A stretch of 64,000 bases of DNA from Leguminivora glycinivorella (taxonomy: Eukaryota; Arthropoda; Insecta; Lepidoptera; Tortricidae). The notes below the pieces were generated by a model. It saw nothing but the letters and a program-made list of their open reading frames with translations. It was not told where the DNA came from and ran no database searches. Location of the stretch: contig NC_062979.1 of the NCBI RefSeq assembly GCF_023078275.1, forward strand, positions 9,926,502 to 9,990,501. Reading direction: 5' to 3'. Shown here piece after piece: positions 43,243 to 55,753 of the stretch. How positions within the stretch are numbered: position 1 is the first letter of the stretch; every line of letters starts with the position of its first letter. Made by a program: the position numbers and the translations under genes.

Positions 43243-45943
43243 ATAGACCCCCTTTATTTGCTCTTAAGGGTCACAGGAAAACCATTACCCAACTTATTTT
43301 AAATACAACGTTGATCTTTCTTTTATGCGGGGGGCTTCGCCCCCCGAGTCCCCCTTTATTTGCTCTGAAAGGTCACAAGAAAACGCTAACCCAACTTATT
43401 TTAAATACTACGTTAATCTTTTTTTATGCGGGGGGCTTCGCCCCCCGAGCCCCCCTTTGTTTGCTCTTAAAGGTCACAAGAAAACGCTAACCCAACTTAT
43501 TCTAAATACTACGTTGATCTTTCTTTCATGCGGGGGGCTTCGCCCCCCGAGGCCCCCTTTTTTTACTCTTAAGGATCACAAGAAAACTTTTTTTTTTTTT
43601 TTTTTTTTCGTGGGGAATGCGTTTACGCATACCGCCGGGTCTGAGGTGGTGGGCGACCCGGTCGGTTATGTGGGGCTCGAGGCTGTAAAGAGTCCCCCCT
43701 ACCCACTAAACCCCACGGTGTCCTCTCACCGCTTTGTGTGCGGGGTCCCGGGAAGCTGTAAAGTGCATCCGCGGCCCCGCAGCGGCCATCCTGGATCAGA
43801 ATCCCTCGCAGGTCGGGCCATGAGCCGACCGGTCCTCACTGTGGGAGCGCTTCCTGGACACAAGGGTCGCACTCTCCAACTCGAGAACCAGCGTATTGGG
43901 CGGGGGCGCTCTCATGCATCCCTCGCCCGCTGGCTGTCTTTAGGGTGGCAGGTTCCGCTCGTGAGCGGCACGTCTGCGACCTATGCATCACAAGAAAACC
44001 TTAACCCAACTTATTTTAAATACAACGTTGATCTTTCTTTTATGCGGGGGGCTTCGTCCCCCGAGCCCCCCTTTGTTTGCTCTTAAAGGTCACAAGAAAA
44101 CGCTAATCCAACTTATCTTAAATACTACGTTGATCTTTCTTTCATGCGGGGGGCTTCGCCCCCCGAGCCCTCTTTGTTTGCTCTTAAAGGTCACAAGAAA
44201 ACGCTAACCCAACTTATTTTAAATACAACGTTGATCTTTCTTTTATGCGGGGCTTCGCCCCCCGAGCCCCCCTTTGTTTACTCTGAAAGGTCACAAGAAA
44301 ACGCTAACCCAACTTATTTTAAATACTACGTTAATCTTTCTTTTATGCGGGGGGCTTCGCCCTCCGAGCCCCCCTTTGTTTGCTCTTAAAGGTCACAAGA
44401 AAACGCTAACCCAACTTATTTTAAATACTACGTTAATATTTCTTTTATGCGGGGGGCTTCGACCCCCGAGCCCCCCTTTGTTTGCTCTTAAAGGTCACAA
44501 GAAAACGCTAACCCAACTTATCTTATACTACGTTGATCTTTCTTTCATGCGGGGGGTTTCGCCCCCCGAGCCCCCCTTTGTTTGCTCTTAAAGGTCACAA
44601 GAAAACGCTAAACCAATTTATTCTAAATACTACGTTGATCTTTCTTTCATGCGGGGGGCTTCGCTCCCCGAGCCCCCCTTTGTTTGCTCTTAAAGGTCAC
44701 AAGAAAACACTAACCCAACTTATTTTAAATACAACGATGATCTTTCTTTCATGCGGGGGGCTTCGCCCCCCGAGCCCCCCTTTGTTTGCTCTTAAAGGTC
44801 ACAAGAAAACGCTTACCCAACTGATCTTAAATACTACGTTGATCTTTCATGCGGGGGGCTTCGCCCCCCGAACCCCCCTTTGTTTGCTCTTAAAGCTCAC
44901 AAGAAAACGCTAACCCAACTGATCTTAAATACTACGTTGATCTTTCTTTCATGCGGGGCTTCGCCCCCGAGCCCCCTTTGTTTGCTCTTAAAGGTCACAA
45001 GAAAACTCTAACCCAACTAATTCTAAATACTACGTTGATCTTTCTTTCATGCGGGGGACTTCGCCCCCCGAGCCCCCCTTTGTTTGCTCTTAAAGGTCAC
45101 AAGAAAACGCTAACCCAACTTATCTTAAATACTACGTTGATCTTTCTTTCATGCGGGGGCTTCGCCCCCGAGCCCCCTTTGTTTGCTCTTAAAGGTCACA
45201 AGAAAACGCTAAACCAATTTATTCTAAATACTACGTTGATCTTTCATTCATGTGGGGGGCTTCGCCCCCCGAGCCCCCCTTTGTTTGCTCTTAAAGGTCA
45301 CAAGAAAACGCTAACCCAACTTATTTTAAATACAACGTTGATCTTTCGCCCCCCGAGCCCCCCTTTGTTTACTCTGAAAGGTCACAAGAAAACGCTTACC
45401 CAACTTATTTTAAATACTACGTTAATATTTCTTTTATGCGGGGGGCTTCGCCCTCCGAGCCCCCCTTTGTTTGCTCTTAAAGGTTACAAGAAAACGCTAA
45501 CCCAACTTATCTTAAATACAACGTTGATCTTTCTTTTATGCGCGGGGCTTCGCCCCCCGAGCCCCCTTTGTTTGCTCTTAAAGGTCACAAGAAAACGCTA
45601 TCCCAACTTATTCTAAATACAACGTTGATCTTTCTTTTATGCGAGGGGCTTCGCCCCCCGAGCCTCCCTTTGTTTGCTCTTAAAGGTCACAAGAAAACGT
45701 TTACCCAACTTATTTTAAATACTACGTTAATCTCGATTTTATGCGGGGGGCTTTGCCTCCCGAGCCCCCCTTTTCGTTACTCTTAAGGGTAACAAGAAAA
45801 CCCTAACCCAACTTATTTTAAATACAACGTTTATCTTTCTTTTATGCGGGGGCTTCGCCCCCCGAGCCCCCCTTTGTTTGCTCTTAAAGGTCACAAGAAA
45901 ACGCTAACCCAACTTATCTTAAATACTACGTTGATCTTACTTT
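43243..45943. repeat. About 102 bp satellite array, left part (about 22 units)
   Basis: Units contain GGGGGGCTTCGCCCCCCGAG, CCCCCCTTTGTTTGCTCTTA, AAGGTCACAAGAAAACGCTA and ACCCAACTTATTTTAAATAC, then TACGTTGATCTTTCTTTCAT. Length about 102 bp, a multiple of three, so conceptual frames stay open over several units (repeating GHKKTLTQLILNTT). Interrupted by the insert at 43588-43986 and cut on the right by the long-terminal-repeat element. Confidence 0.9.
43588..43986 (-). mobile_element. GC-rich non-LTR retroelement end with poly(A), 13 bp target duplication
   Basis: Flanked by ATCACAAGAAAAC at 43575-43587 and 43987-43999, an exact duplication of satellite sequence. On the minus strand it ends in about 21 A residues. 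Interior is GC-rich (CCCGGGACCCCGCACACAAA on the minus strand). Poly(A) plus long target duplication indicates LINE-type insertion, 5'-truncated; family name not assigned. Confidence 0.85.
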
Positions 45944-48189
45944 TGTAACTAAACCTCCACTCACCTTACTTTTTTACTTACTTACTTGACTAAACATACT
46001 TATAACTAACCCCCCTTTAAAAGTACCCCGTAAATTTGGCCTTGTGATCGTCTAGCGTGAATAAGTAGAACCCTTCGATGTGAACCGCGATAACCTAGAT
46101 CCTTTAATGAGTATCAGCTGTATTTTTGACTAATATTTAAATTTTTATTTATTTATATTTTAAAGAAGAAAAAAGGTTATTGTAGCATAATAATATAGTG
46201 TTATAGAAGAGTATATTATCAGATTTAGGCCTAGAAAGTTATACGTGAGAAAATTAATAACGTGATGAAGAAATTTTTAGCATAGAAGTTAGTGAGTGAA
46301 ACATACATGAAATAAATATTAAAAAATATTTTGGAAAACATCGGCTACGCTCTATTTTCGATTCCGGTTTGGGGTGAGAACTTGCGATACCGTCTGGAAT
46401 CCTTAGGCCCAATCAAACCACATTATCGGGCATCCTAAGCAAGTAAGCCTGAAGAGCTATCTATCTACAAACTAACCCCCTTTTTGTTTTGTTTCTTGTC
46501 CCTAGCTAAACCCCCCGTTCCCCAATACTGCTAATAGACCATAACTTCTCGATCTTTCTAATGTTTTATCGAAACACCGAGCAGTTGCTAACTTTTATAA
46601 GAAATAAGTAAGTCAAACTTTTCTAAGCTTTAGACTTTCCATCAGTGGACGGCGCTCGCATGCCACTGGGCCCTATAACAAACCTATACTTTTTATTCCA
46701 AAGAATAGTTTGTTTCCCTATCCAACTCGATAGAATTTACCTTGAAAAACCAGTTAGCAACACTAAGTGTCCCGAAGCCACACCGAAAAATCAGAAATTG
46801 CTACCACAATTATTAATTTCACTCAAATAAATTAAGTAATAAGAGTTTTAATAAATTACCAGTTTTACCACGTATTTTAAGATAGTAAGCACCACATTTA
46901 AAGTCCATTTAAACCATATAAATAGTAGTAGTTAAATTATTTCTCCACAATACACGTTGACCAATTATATTCCAAGACCAATCATAAAAGAACTCTACTT
47001 TCATAGAAATAGTGTGTGACTCTACCCTAATCCTATCGTTTTCCCTACTCTAGCATATCTGAAACACAGACCATCACTTACCATAGATCTTGTGTTCAGA
47101 ATATGTACAAGTGTATCCCTACTAGAACTGTACAGTTCAGCCAGCGAAGCTGAGATAGGCAACCTATAGGCTTGAGTTCTGATCCCCCCCTCTGCTTTTG
47201 CCCGCGGGCTAGGGTAGCAGAGAGTAGATCGCCCTATCCGTGTATATATCCAGTATTCTAGGACACACCAGTACCAGCCACATGGGAGACCCAGCTGCGA
47301 TCAAACTTTACTTAGATATGGATCAATCACAACCGAAATCCCCAGCGACCAACGCCAGCATGAACCAGAGCACCGAGTAAATAAATATATATATATATAT
47401 AGGACCCCAGCCTCAAATACTGCCGACTTCAGTGAGCAAGGATTACTCCTAATGTCTTTCGTCAATCGTGAAAGTCCTCACTTCCATCTAACAGTTGGAC
47501 TCTTTGAGACCGGTGAGAAAATACGCTTTTGTAAGTATAAAAAAGCGTCCAAGCCTCCACTTGGAACAAAAAGACCCCTAAACGCCTTATGTTTAACAGC
47601 CGCAAGGTATAAAGCGCTTAGCCGGACAACAGTCTGTCACAAACAATGATCTGGCTTATAACTTTCACAAAATAACCCCATGGAAAATTACTAAATTCAA
47701 TTTTACTGACCAACTAAACAAACGAGTGAAGTTTCCTTTACGTGCTATAATCTAAGCTTAGTTTTGCAAGAATTACTCCCTACAAAACCAAACACAGACT
47801 TATCTCCAAGCACCAGCCATACATCGACCCAGTCTTTGTATTGCTTGACGGCACTCATGAAACAAAGCACAGAAAACTTCACTATACACCTTAATTGAAA
47901 TGTAACACTACACTATAAATAGAACACTAAATTAACCTCACAACTGACGGTAAAGCAATTCCACCACAGGTCTAAGTCCAACTGTACGACGATATTGTCC
48001 CCGCACAATCAAACAGAGACACAATTTCAATGTTTACAATCACTTAGAATAATTTCCAAGTAAAAACAAACAGAGAAATAATAGCAGAACAACTTCACTC
48101 ACCAGTATAACACACGAAAGCCAGAGACACTGTTAGTCTTGTAGATATTTTAAGAATGACGCGCGTCGGCTCGCTTCGACCCTTTTATA

Positions 48190-48610
48190 GCCTCTATCTC
48201 CGACTTAAATCCGACATCCGACATCCGACATATCTCCGACCTATCTCCGACATCCGACATATCTCCGACCTAAATCCGACCTATCTCCGACATCCGACAT
48301 ATCTCCGACCTAAATCCGACCTATCTCCGACATCCGACATATCTCCGACCTAAATCCGACCTATCTCCGACATCCGACATATCTCCGACCTATCTCCGAC
48401 ATCCGACATATCTCCGACCTATCTCCGACATCCGACATATCTCCGACCTATCTCCGACCTATCTCCGACATCCGACATATCTCCGACCTATCTCCGACCT
48501 ATCTCCGACATCCGACATATCTCCGACCTATCTCCGACCTATCTCCGACATCCGACCTATCTCCGACGTATCTCCGACATCCGACCTATCTCCGACTTAT
48601 CTCCGACTAG
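48190..48610. repeat. Minisatellite (ATCTCCGACCT/ATCCGAC units) in left terminal repeat
   Basis: About 420 bp of TATCTCCGACATCCGACA and TATCTCCGACC units in higher-order pattern; a similar array sits at 58588-59013 with a different unit order and number. Confidence 0.85.
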
Positions 48611-49050
48611 GCGGCTATTAAATCGCGCACATAAGAAAAAGATCATAAATGCTTTGTTTACTAAGTCATACGCCCTACGTAATAAAGTTCACGATCATCA
48701 CGCGGACGTTCGCTTATCAACACGTGCAGATTGCAGCTGTTTTAGAGAGAGACAGAGCTATTGGTATTGATACCTATGTAGTCCAATAGTGGAGTGTTCC
48801 GTAAATATTTTTACGTAAATATTATTTTGTGAAAGACTGTTTAAATCAATTTAGTAAGTGACTTCGCAATGAAAGATCACATTTGTTATTAATTGTTACA
48901 TTGAATGATATATTCAGGAAGTATAATAATCAATATTAGTCATTATTACCTCTCTGACTTGTAATTGGAACCAAGACATAATATCGGAACGCTATGCAGT
49001 TGACAACTGTCAATGTCAGTATTTCGTCCATGTGAACGTAGTTTGTTGAT

Positions 49051-49708
49051 AATAGTATTTTATGCAACTGGTGGTTAAAAGAGATCAAAAAAGGTGAGTG
49101 GCGTGGGTAACAATTTGAGGCGAAGCCGAAAATTGTTAATAAAGACGCCACGAGCATTTTTTGACTCAGTTAAACACCGTTGCATACAATACTTTTTCTA
49201 CGACCAAGCACTTACTTTGAAAGAAAATTATAAATTCAACAAATACCTAATTCCAGTCATCTTAGTTATCTAGTGGACCGCCTACCATTTTGAATATGCA
49301 GTTTGAGTGCAAACATGAAAATAAAACTGTCTATGGTATGGTTCTCTGAAGCCTGGCCACTAAGACGAATCGAGCCGAGTTGAATCGAGTTCTCATACAT
49401 TTGAATGCGATTCGATCATTCGATGCGTCGCCAATGAACGCAGCAAAAAACGAACGAGACTCGACTCTGCGAATGCCAGGCTTTATCTGACATTCTAAGG
49501 TTGGCAACATTTTGATTTTCTACGATGAAATGATTGGTTTGTTAAGTTGGTAGCAATGTGTTTACTGAACTTTAACAGCTATATCGTGCTACTGCTACTA
49601 AATGTTTTCAGGGTATAGACTAGATAGACTTGTCCTGTCATCTTTTATGTAGGGTTTTAAAGTTCTCTGCACGACCTTGTAACTCAAGAATAACAGTACG
49701 GGAGTAGA
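49051..49708. mobile_element. Segment present only in the left terminal repeat
   Basis: GTTTGTTGAT continues here, but in the right repeat passes directly into AAATACGTTTTTCC at 59455-59465. The segment starts with AGTATTTTATGCAAC, whose complement GTTGCATACAATACT occurs at 49181-49195. Insertion here or deletion in the other repeat cannot be told apart; no clean target duplication. Confidence 0.5.
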
Positions 49709-49934
49709 AAAATACGTTTTTCCAACCTGTTTTACATTAAATAATAGTGAATTTTATCAGTGATGACGTAACTAAACATGTGATTAACCATCAAAGATAT
49801 TATTTGTTAAAATATTCAATGAAATCCCGAAGGAAATATGCACCAAAAAGTTGGTCAAGGAAAAGTTGATTCGCCGTAAGTTTTATATGTAATAACGAGT
49901 CCATTTCCTCGTCATAGACGCTTGTTCTGTTACA

Positions 49935-52900
49935 ACTCGCCCCCAGATTGGATTTCTTTTATAAAATACAAAGTGGTTTGTAAAAAAATCCAATCTCACT
50001 TAGCAAAAGAAACAATAAAATTGAATAAAAGAATAAAAGAAAAATATCTCTAGATCAGTCGGAAATATCCCCCCATTTCTAATCGTGTGGTGTGTATTCC
50101 AATACTATGCAACTGCTAGCGACTCAGTTTTGAAATTAGCTCATCAGAATTTCGACAATGAACCATGATAACCCCTTTCTCAGAGTCCACGCATCGCCAG
50201 GGATATCAGGTTGTGAATCTGATAGGTCCTACTAACCCGTTCTTGCTAGCTCGTTCCCCGGTCGCGGCGAATATTCATTCCATCCACACTGTTGGACCGG
50301 AATAATTACCGTAGTAATTTCAACGAGTTCACAATAACTTCCCACGCAAATACGAAGAAACCTTTTGAGCTCTCATTTTAAGTCCAGAGCCTTCAATCTC
50401 CATTGTCGGAACTCGAACCAATTTTTCTACCTAATCACTCCCAGTCACATGTCTTGGCGCATGTCTCATACTTGAATAAAAAATACTGACTTAAGATTTG
50501 TTTGGATGTTTTTTTTTTTTTTTATAAAACAAACCTTAAATGACATAAGCATGTACCTCAACTTGGTACCATATCATGATTTGATCAAATGAAGAAATTA
50601 TTTGATGACACTAAACTTCACATTCTTTGAACACATAACAAGGAAACAAATATTGAAAAGAGCCTCGTTCTTACTAGACGGTTATCGGCCCTTAAATATG
50701 TCGATTGTCAAATACATCCCATTCAAGATGAGGTGTGTGGTTTTCGTATGGGTCTTATTACCTTGTGTAGTAGTAGTCACAAAAAACTACCCTTGAAATG
50801 GGTCGAATCCATTGGATTTTAACCTAACCAATAAGAATTTTATGACTAATGTGTTCCCAAAATTCCCCCCCTTGTTTGTTCCCCGCAAATTCCGACCAAA
50901 CTAGTTTTGACTACTTTCCAGCGCTGTCTGTCTGTATCAATCCACTCATTCCATAAAAGAAACATTCGAGACACACTTTCATATCTTACATCCGTCATAT
51001 CCAGCCATTCAATCTATCAAACATTCATACATCTATAAGCATTCATCACCTCTAACTTATACACATACACTCGTTCATTCCTCCTCAATTACGCTTTCAC
51101 TCGATTGTTTACAGAAAGCCAACGCTTTTAAAAGTAATCAAAATAAATAATAAAAATGGAAATAAAAACTAGATAATAATTTTTAAAGTTTACCTATCCC
51201 ATTTTACCCCACTCTACCCTGACTCGAAGGCAAAGAAAATTTCATTTTATTTATAAGAAGTCCTACATTCATCATTTACAAAGTAATTACTTTTTAAAGT
51301 ATTTGATTTTATAAAGTATTTACTAACCGCAAACCATTGGACAACATGTGACACCTTATCATAATCTCATCTGCTACAAAATTGTATGACGATCAAGCAT
51401 ACATTTGGCGGGGAAAAGCGTATATATATGTTATCTGTGGCTCAATTATTTTCTTTAATCTATCTGTCATGTTTACCACTAAACCGCTTTGTCCGCGAAA
51501 AAATGACAGATCTATTTATGAATGGACCATTTTAGCGCTATACTGCCTACAACATGAATCTGTAATAACTTAAAACAAATGTTTTCCATTTAATATTTCA
51601 AATGTGGTCCGAAGAATAAACTTTCAGATCAATGTAAAATATGTTTGTGTCACTAAGTGAGTTTTAATTTTTATAACCTATAAATTCGTTAGGAAATCAG
51701 GCGAAAACGCGTTATTTTAATTCATTGCAATAAGTGTTAGGTGTACAGTAGACTTAGTGAAATCTAGCCTAGTGCAATGGACGTAAATAAACTGGATACT
51801 TAACTTTACAGCAAAGGTAAGCTTTTGTTTTTACTCGAAACTCCTGAACACACCTCGTTTAAAGAGTAAACATCAAAAATATATCTTCGATTAATTTACT
51901 TGACCTAGGCTACCTAACTGTACTTGGAATTTATAAAATTTTTGCGGTTCCAAACAATGAAATGACTTAATTATTTTTCTAAGGCGCTAGCTTATGGATT
52001 ATGGAAAGCAATAGTTATAGGGACTTAAATAAATGTAGTGTCATCTAAAAACGGGTAGGATGCTTTGAGTCTTGTCCTTACTTTAATTTTGTATTTTTCA
52101 AAGATAAGGCTTGACGTTGAACACTTAGCTGTCAACAATGTGCAGGTGGACTGAGGAATTTTCCGGTGTGTCTTTTATGGACTGTACTCTGTCTTAGCAC
52201 AATTCCCAAGTAAGTACAAAAAATTATTGCCACCAAAGGCTACTTTTAGGCTTGATTAACCCTACTTAGTGAGTAAAACGACTCGGCAGGAAATCTTACA
52301 TGACTTAGAAAAATGGGTATGGTAGGTCCTTTTTTTTCTAACTGTGAGTGCAGTAGATAAATATAAACAATCTTAATGATACATATTTACAAATAAGATT
52401 CCTTAAACATACATACACCCTATTTTAACAAATTTTTCAATATGTACAATTTCAGGTTTTACCCGAGAGGCCACGCTTCAGGTTGGACCGTCTTCCATAT
52501 ATCTACTGACTTCATATAAATGAAAGGTACTTATGTTTTATTATAATAACACGTTCTAATTATTAAATTTAAAAGTGAACAGCTCATGGCATCATTATCT
52601 AGAAAATTGAAGTGAAGCGTAAAGCAAAACGGCGAGGCATGAGCGACCGGATAAAAATCAAACTTAACTGACTCATCATCATTTTATTGGCTAAGCAAAC
52701 TTATTACTAATTTATGTCCTAGCTCAACTTTTTAATATATTTTTTTTCTTTTGTAAATTTTGTTGTATGCGTTGTTTTTTCTGACACAATATTTCTCACG
52801 GGCGTGCCTTAGTTCCAAAATTAAGCGACGCGCCCCTGTGAGTAGATAAATGAAATAATATGGAACCCTATTTGGCAGAACCCATCTCTAAAACAAAACA

Positions 52901-55246
52901 CTTTTCTTACTCTATAATATATGAAAATTTCTAATGTCTGACTATTTCCTTTCAGTGTACTGAGGACTCACTAATCTGCACTACTAGTAACAAAGTAATC
53001 CGACAATCAGACTGGACCCGGTCATGTTAGGTAAGTTTACATTCCTACTGCGTACCACATACTACATACGATTTCTGAACCTCAGTAAAATATGGTTTTA
53101 TAGTAGTAATGGTGCTTATTATCTATGCCTACTTAACAGGAATATTACAAGTTTCAATCAATTTTCATAAAATTATTTGAGCAATTGTGACAATGAGCAA
53201 GCAGTGATGGAGTTAAGGTATGGCGAGGTACGACCTCCCAGATGCTGGTAATGCTAATATTTCGTAGGATATGTTTGACATGGTTGTAATGAAGTACAGT
53301 ATGTTGGCATACTTCTGACTTGTGAAATATTGTATAAAAACTGTGTACACAATCTACCGAACATAATAATTGTATGGTTTTACACTTACTATTTTAGACT
53401 AGCCTACAGCTTATCATGTGAGGTAACGAACTCATGTCATATGGAGCTATTAAAAATCTTATTTATACATACATACTTATTTGTATTACTACAGTAAAAA
53501 TGTATACCTATAGAAAGTTGAAATTCGTACAGTGCATTTAATTTATTGAAATAATTGACAGATATAGGCTACAGTGACCGCTCACCATCAAGCGGGATGT
53601 ATGCCTGTTTACCAAAGATGTAGTATGAAAATGTATGACAACTTATAAGTTAATGAACTTAAATTAGTCCTAAAATGATTAATACCTATATCCTATCAGA
53701 CAGACATTTGTTCTCATAGTGAAAATATTCAGTATAAAGACTTTGTCAACTTATCGTATGATGTATGAAATCCTGTGAGCCAATTTGTAGATTATAAGAG
53801 TTACAACTGAAATGCAAACAAACCATCCATCGAAGGATGTACTTGTCATAGTACCACATGCGTGTAGCTATTCAGTATTCATAGAAAAATGGCGGGACGC
53901 CCCATATAATATTGTACTTCAGCGCGACAATAAATAATCGCGCCCCCATAACGATTAGACTAAAGCCTATCTTCTTGTACTAGGTCTTAAATCTAGGGCT
54001 TAGGTATCCTGGATTATTTTAGGAAAATAACCTTACATCTAGACTTATGTTAGCGACCTACTTGCTCCCCTAAGTAGTAGGTAGTTATTCTGCCTATAAA
54101 TGAAATTCTGTATAACAGACGCCTGCCAGGAACATACATATAAAAGTGTTCATGGACTATATAGGACAGCATCGAAGCTATCCGATCTCCGGTGTGAAGT
54201 GCAAACGTGATGTGAGCTTTCAAAATAGCCCTGAAGATGGCAGAGCCTGCTATGAAAATGTACTAGACATATAGAGAACTATTTGTTTTAACATGAAATT
54301 CTATTGCTATTGTACATAGTTCACACACTTATGTTTCCAATTCCGGTCACTAGGTGGCAAACTCTTCTAAAGTCCTTATTAAAGTGTTAAACCCTAATAT
54401 TAATTTAATAATAAGATTGCTCGCTAGATGTCGCTGTCACTTCGACAAGCTGGCTAACACCTTGTTGCCGTAGAATGTGTAAGCGTTCTTATCAGTTTTT
54501 TTTTTATGTCAGAATAATTCGCTAGATGTCGCTGTTCCACACGCAAACCAGCGAACGACACTCCACCGCAAACCACATGTAATTGTATATTTTTATTATC
54601 GTCTACTGCCCCTGGCAAATAAATGCGTTGAAAAACCACATTTAAAGTTTTTAAATGTGAACAACACCCGGAGAGCGAACAGCACCACAGTTATAAAAAC
54701 ATACATTAAGACACAGAATAAATAATAGTACTATGCATAGACGCAAAGGAACGTCAAGATGTGCCAATGCCAACAATTGCTACGTAGCAATGCAACCCGA
54801 ATCACCTAATCGGGACGATATTTAGTTCAACCACTACGATTATGAGCTAATTTCCTAGAAATAGATTTTGTCATAGTTTACTATGCTAATTTAATTTTAT
54901 TATTTTATGTTTCAGAAGATACCAAAGATAGGGGATGAACATACAATCGATTCTGCATCGATGCATAACTTCGCTCGGAACGCGGCAAGAATTAACAATG
55001 GAAGAAAATACTACAGACGTGTTTATTAACAATAAAGTTATTTTTGTTTTTATGAAATAGCGATTGAATAAAAATATTAGGTATATGAGTTTTATTTAGA
55101 GATGAAATAAGTCAGAAATACAGCACACCCACTCGTCTTCACAGCAACAAATGTAGCCTGGTAAGGCTATTATTTATTTGTAAACCTTGGTATCCAAGAT
55201 GTGTTCTATAGAGCACATCTTAGATCCCTTGGTCACGGAACCAAAA
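49935..55246. other. Internal region of the 13.7 kb element, no protein-coding ORF
   Basis: 5.3 kb with no frame longer than 64 codons. Starts ACTCGCCCCCAGATTGGATT; no match to a tRNA 3' end (TGG) at the border and no purine tract before the right repeat (GGTCACGGAACCAAAA). Stem-loops lie at each border: AGATTGGATTT/AAATCCAATCT (49945-49996) and AAGATGTGTTC/GAGCACATCTT (55196-55221). Confidence 0.7.
51700..55060 (+). ncRNA. Candidate spliced polyadenylated non-coding transcript
   Basis: Strong GT-AG pairs outline exons ending at 51816 (AAAG/GTAAGC), 52456-52526 (TTTCAG ... AAAG/GTACTT), 52956-53030 (TTTCCTTTCAG ... TTAG/GTAAGT) and 54916 to about 55055 (TATGTTTCAG ... AATAAA at 55031-55036). 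Joined exons contain only very short frames, such as a nine-codon one across the last junction, so if transcribed it is non-coding or encodes micropeptides. The 5' end is a guess. No expression evidence is available. Confidence 0.4.
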
Positions 55247-55753
55247 TGTAACTAAACCTCCACTCACCTTACTTTTTTACTTACTTGACTAAACATACTT
55301 ATAACTAACCCCCCTTTAAAAGTACCCCGTAAATTTGGCCTTGTGATCGTCTAGCGTGAATAAGTAGAACCCTTCGATGTGAACCGCGATAACCTAGATC
55401 CTTTAATGAGTATCAGCTGTATTTTTGACTAATATTTAAATTTTTATTTATTTATATTTTAAAGAAGAAAAAAGGTTATTGTAGCATAATAATATAGTGT
55501 TATAGAAGAGTATATTATCAGATTTAGGCCTAGAAAGTTATATGTGAGAAAATTAATAACGTGATGAAAAAATTTTTAGCATAGAAGTTAGTGAGTGAAA
55601 CATACATGAAATAAATATTAAAAAATATTTTGGAAAACATCGGCTACGCTCTATTTTCGATTCCGGTTTGGGGTGAGAACTTGCGATACCGTCTGGAATC
55701 CTTAGGCCCAATCAAACCACATTATCGGGCATCCTAAGCAAGTAAGCCTGAAG

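Larger units (their letters stand above)
45944..49934. repeat. Left terminal direct repeat of the 13.7 kb element
   Basis: Contains the uninterrupted sites for both insertions found in the right repeat (GCCTGAAGAGC near 46450, CACTAAGTGTCC near 46762), a 65-codon frame at 47452-47649 identical to that at 57848-58045, and a minisatellite. It alone carries 49051-49708. A TATA-like CCTTTTATAGCC lies just before the minisatellite. Confidence 0.8.

Noticed and set aside
43158..45786. Many overlapping open frames of 70-253 codons with GHKKTLTQLILNTT repeats, and their partners at 59819-61786
   Set aside because: They are read-through of a satellite whose period is a multiple of three; several frames are open at once and there is no start context, domain or splice structure.
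43243..45943. CRISPR-like regular array
   Set aside because: Eukaryotic satellite; units are contiguous without unique spacers.
47452..47649. 65-codon frame (FVNRESPHFHLTVGLFETGE) conserved in both terminal repeats
   Set aside because: Conservation is uninformative because the repeats are nearly identical throughout; no domain recognised.
48156..48353. 65-codon frame of SDIRHPTYLRP repeats, identical in both terminal repeats
   Set aside because: Minisatellite read-through. Identity between copies only reflects the recent age of the terminal repeats.
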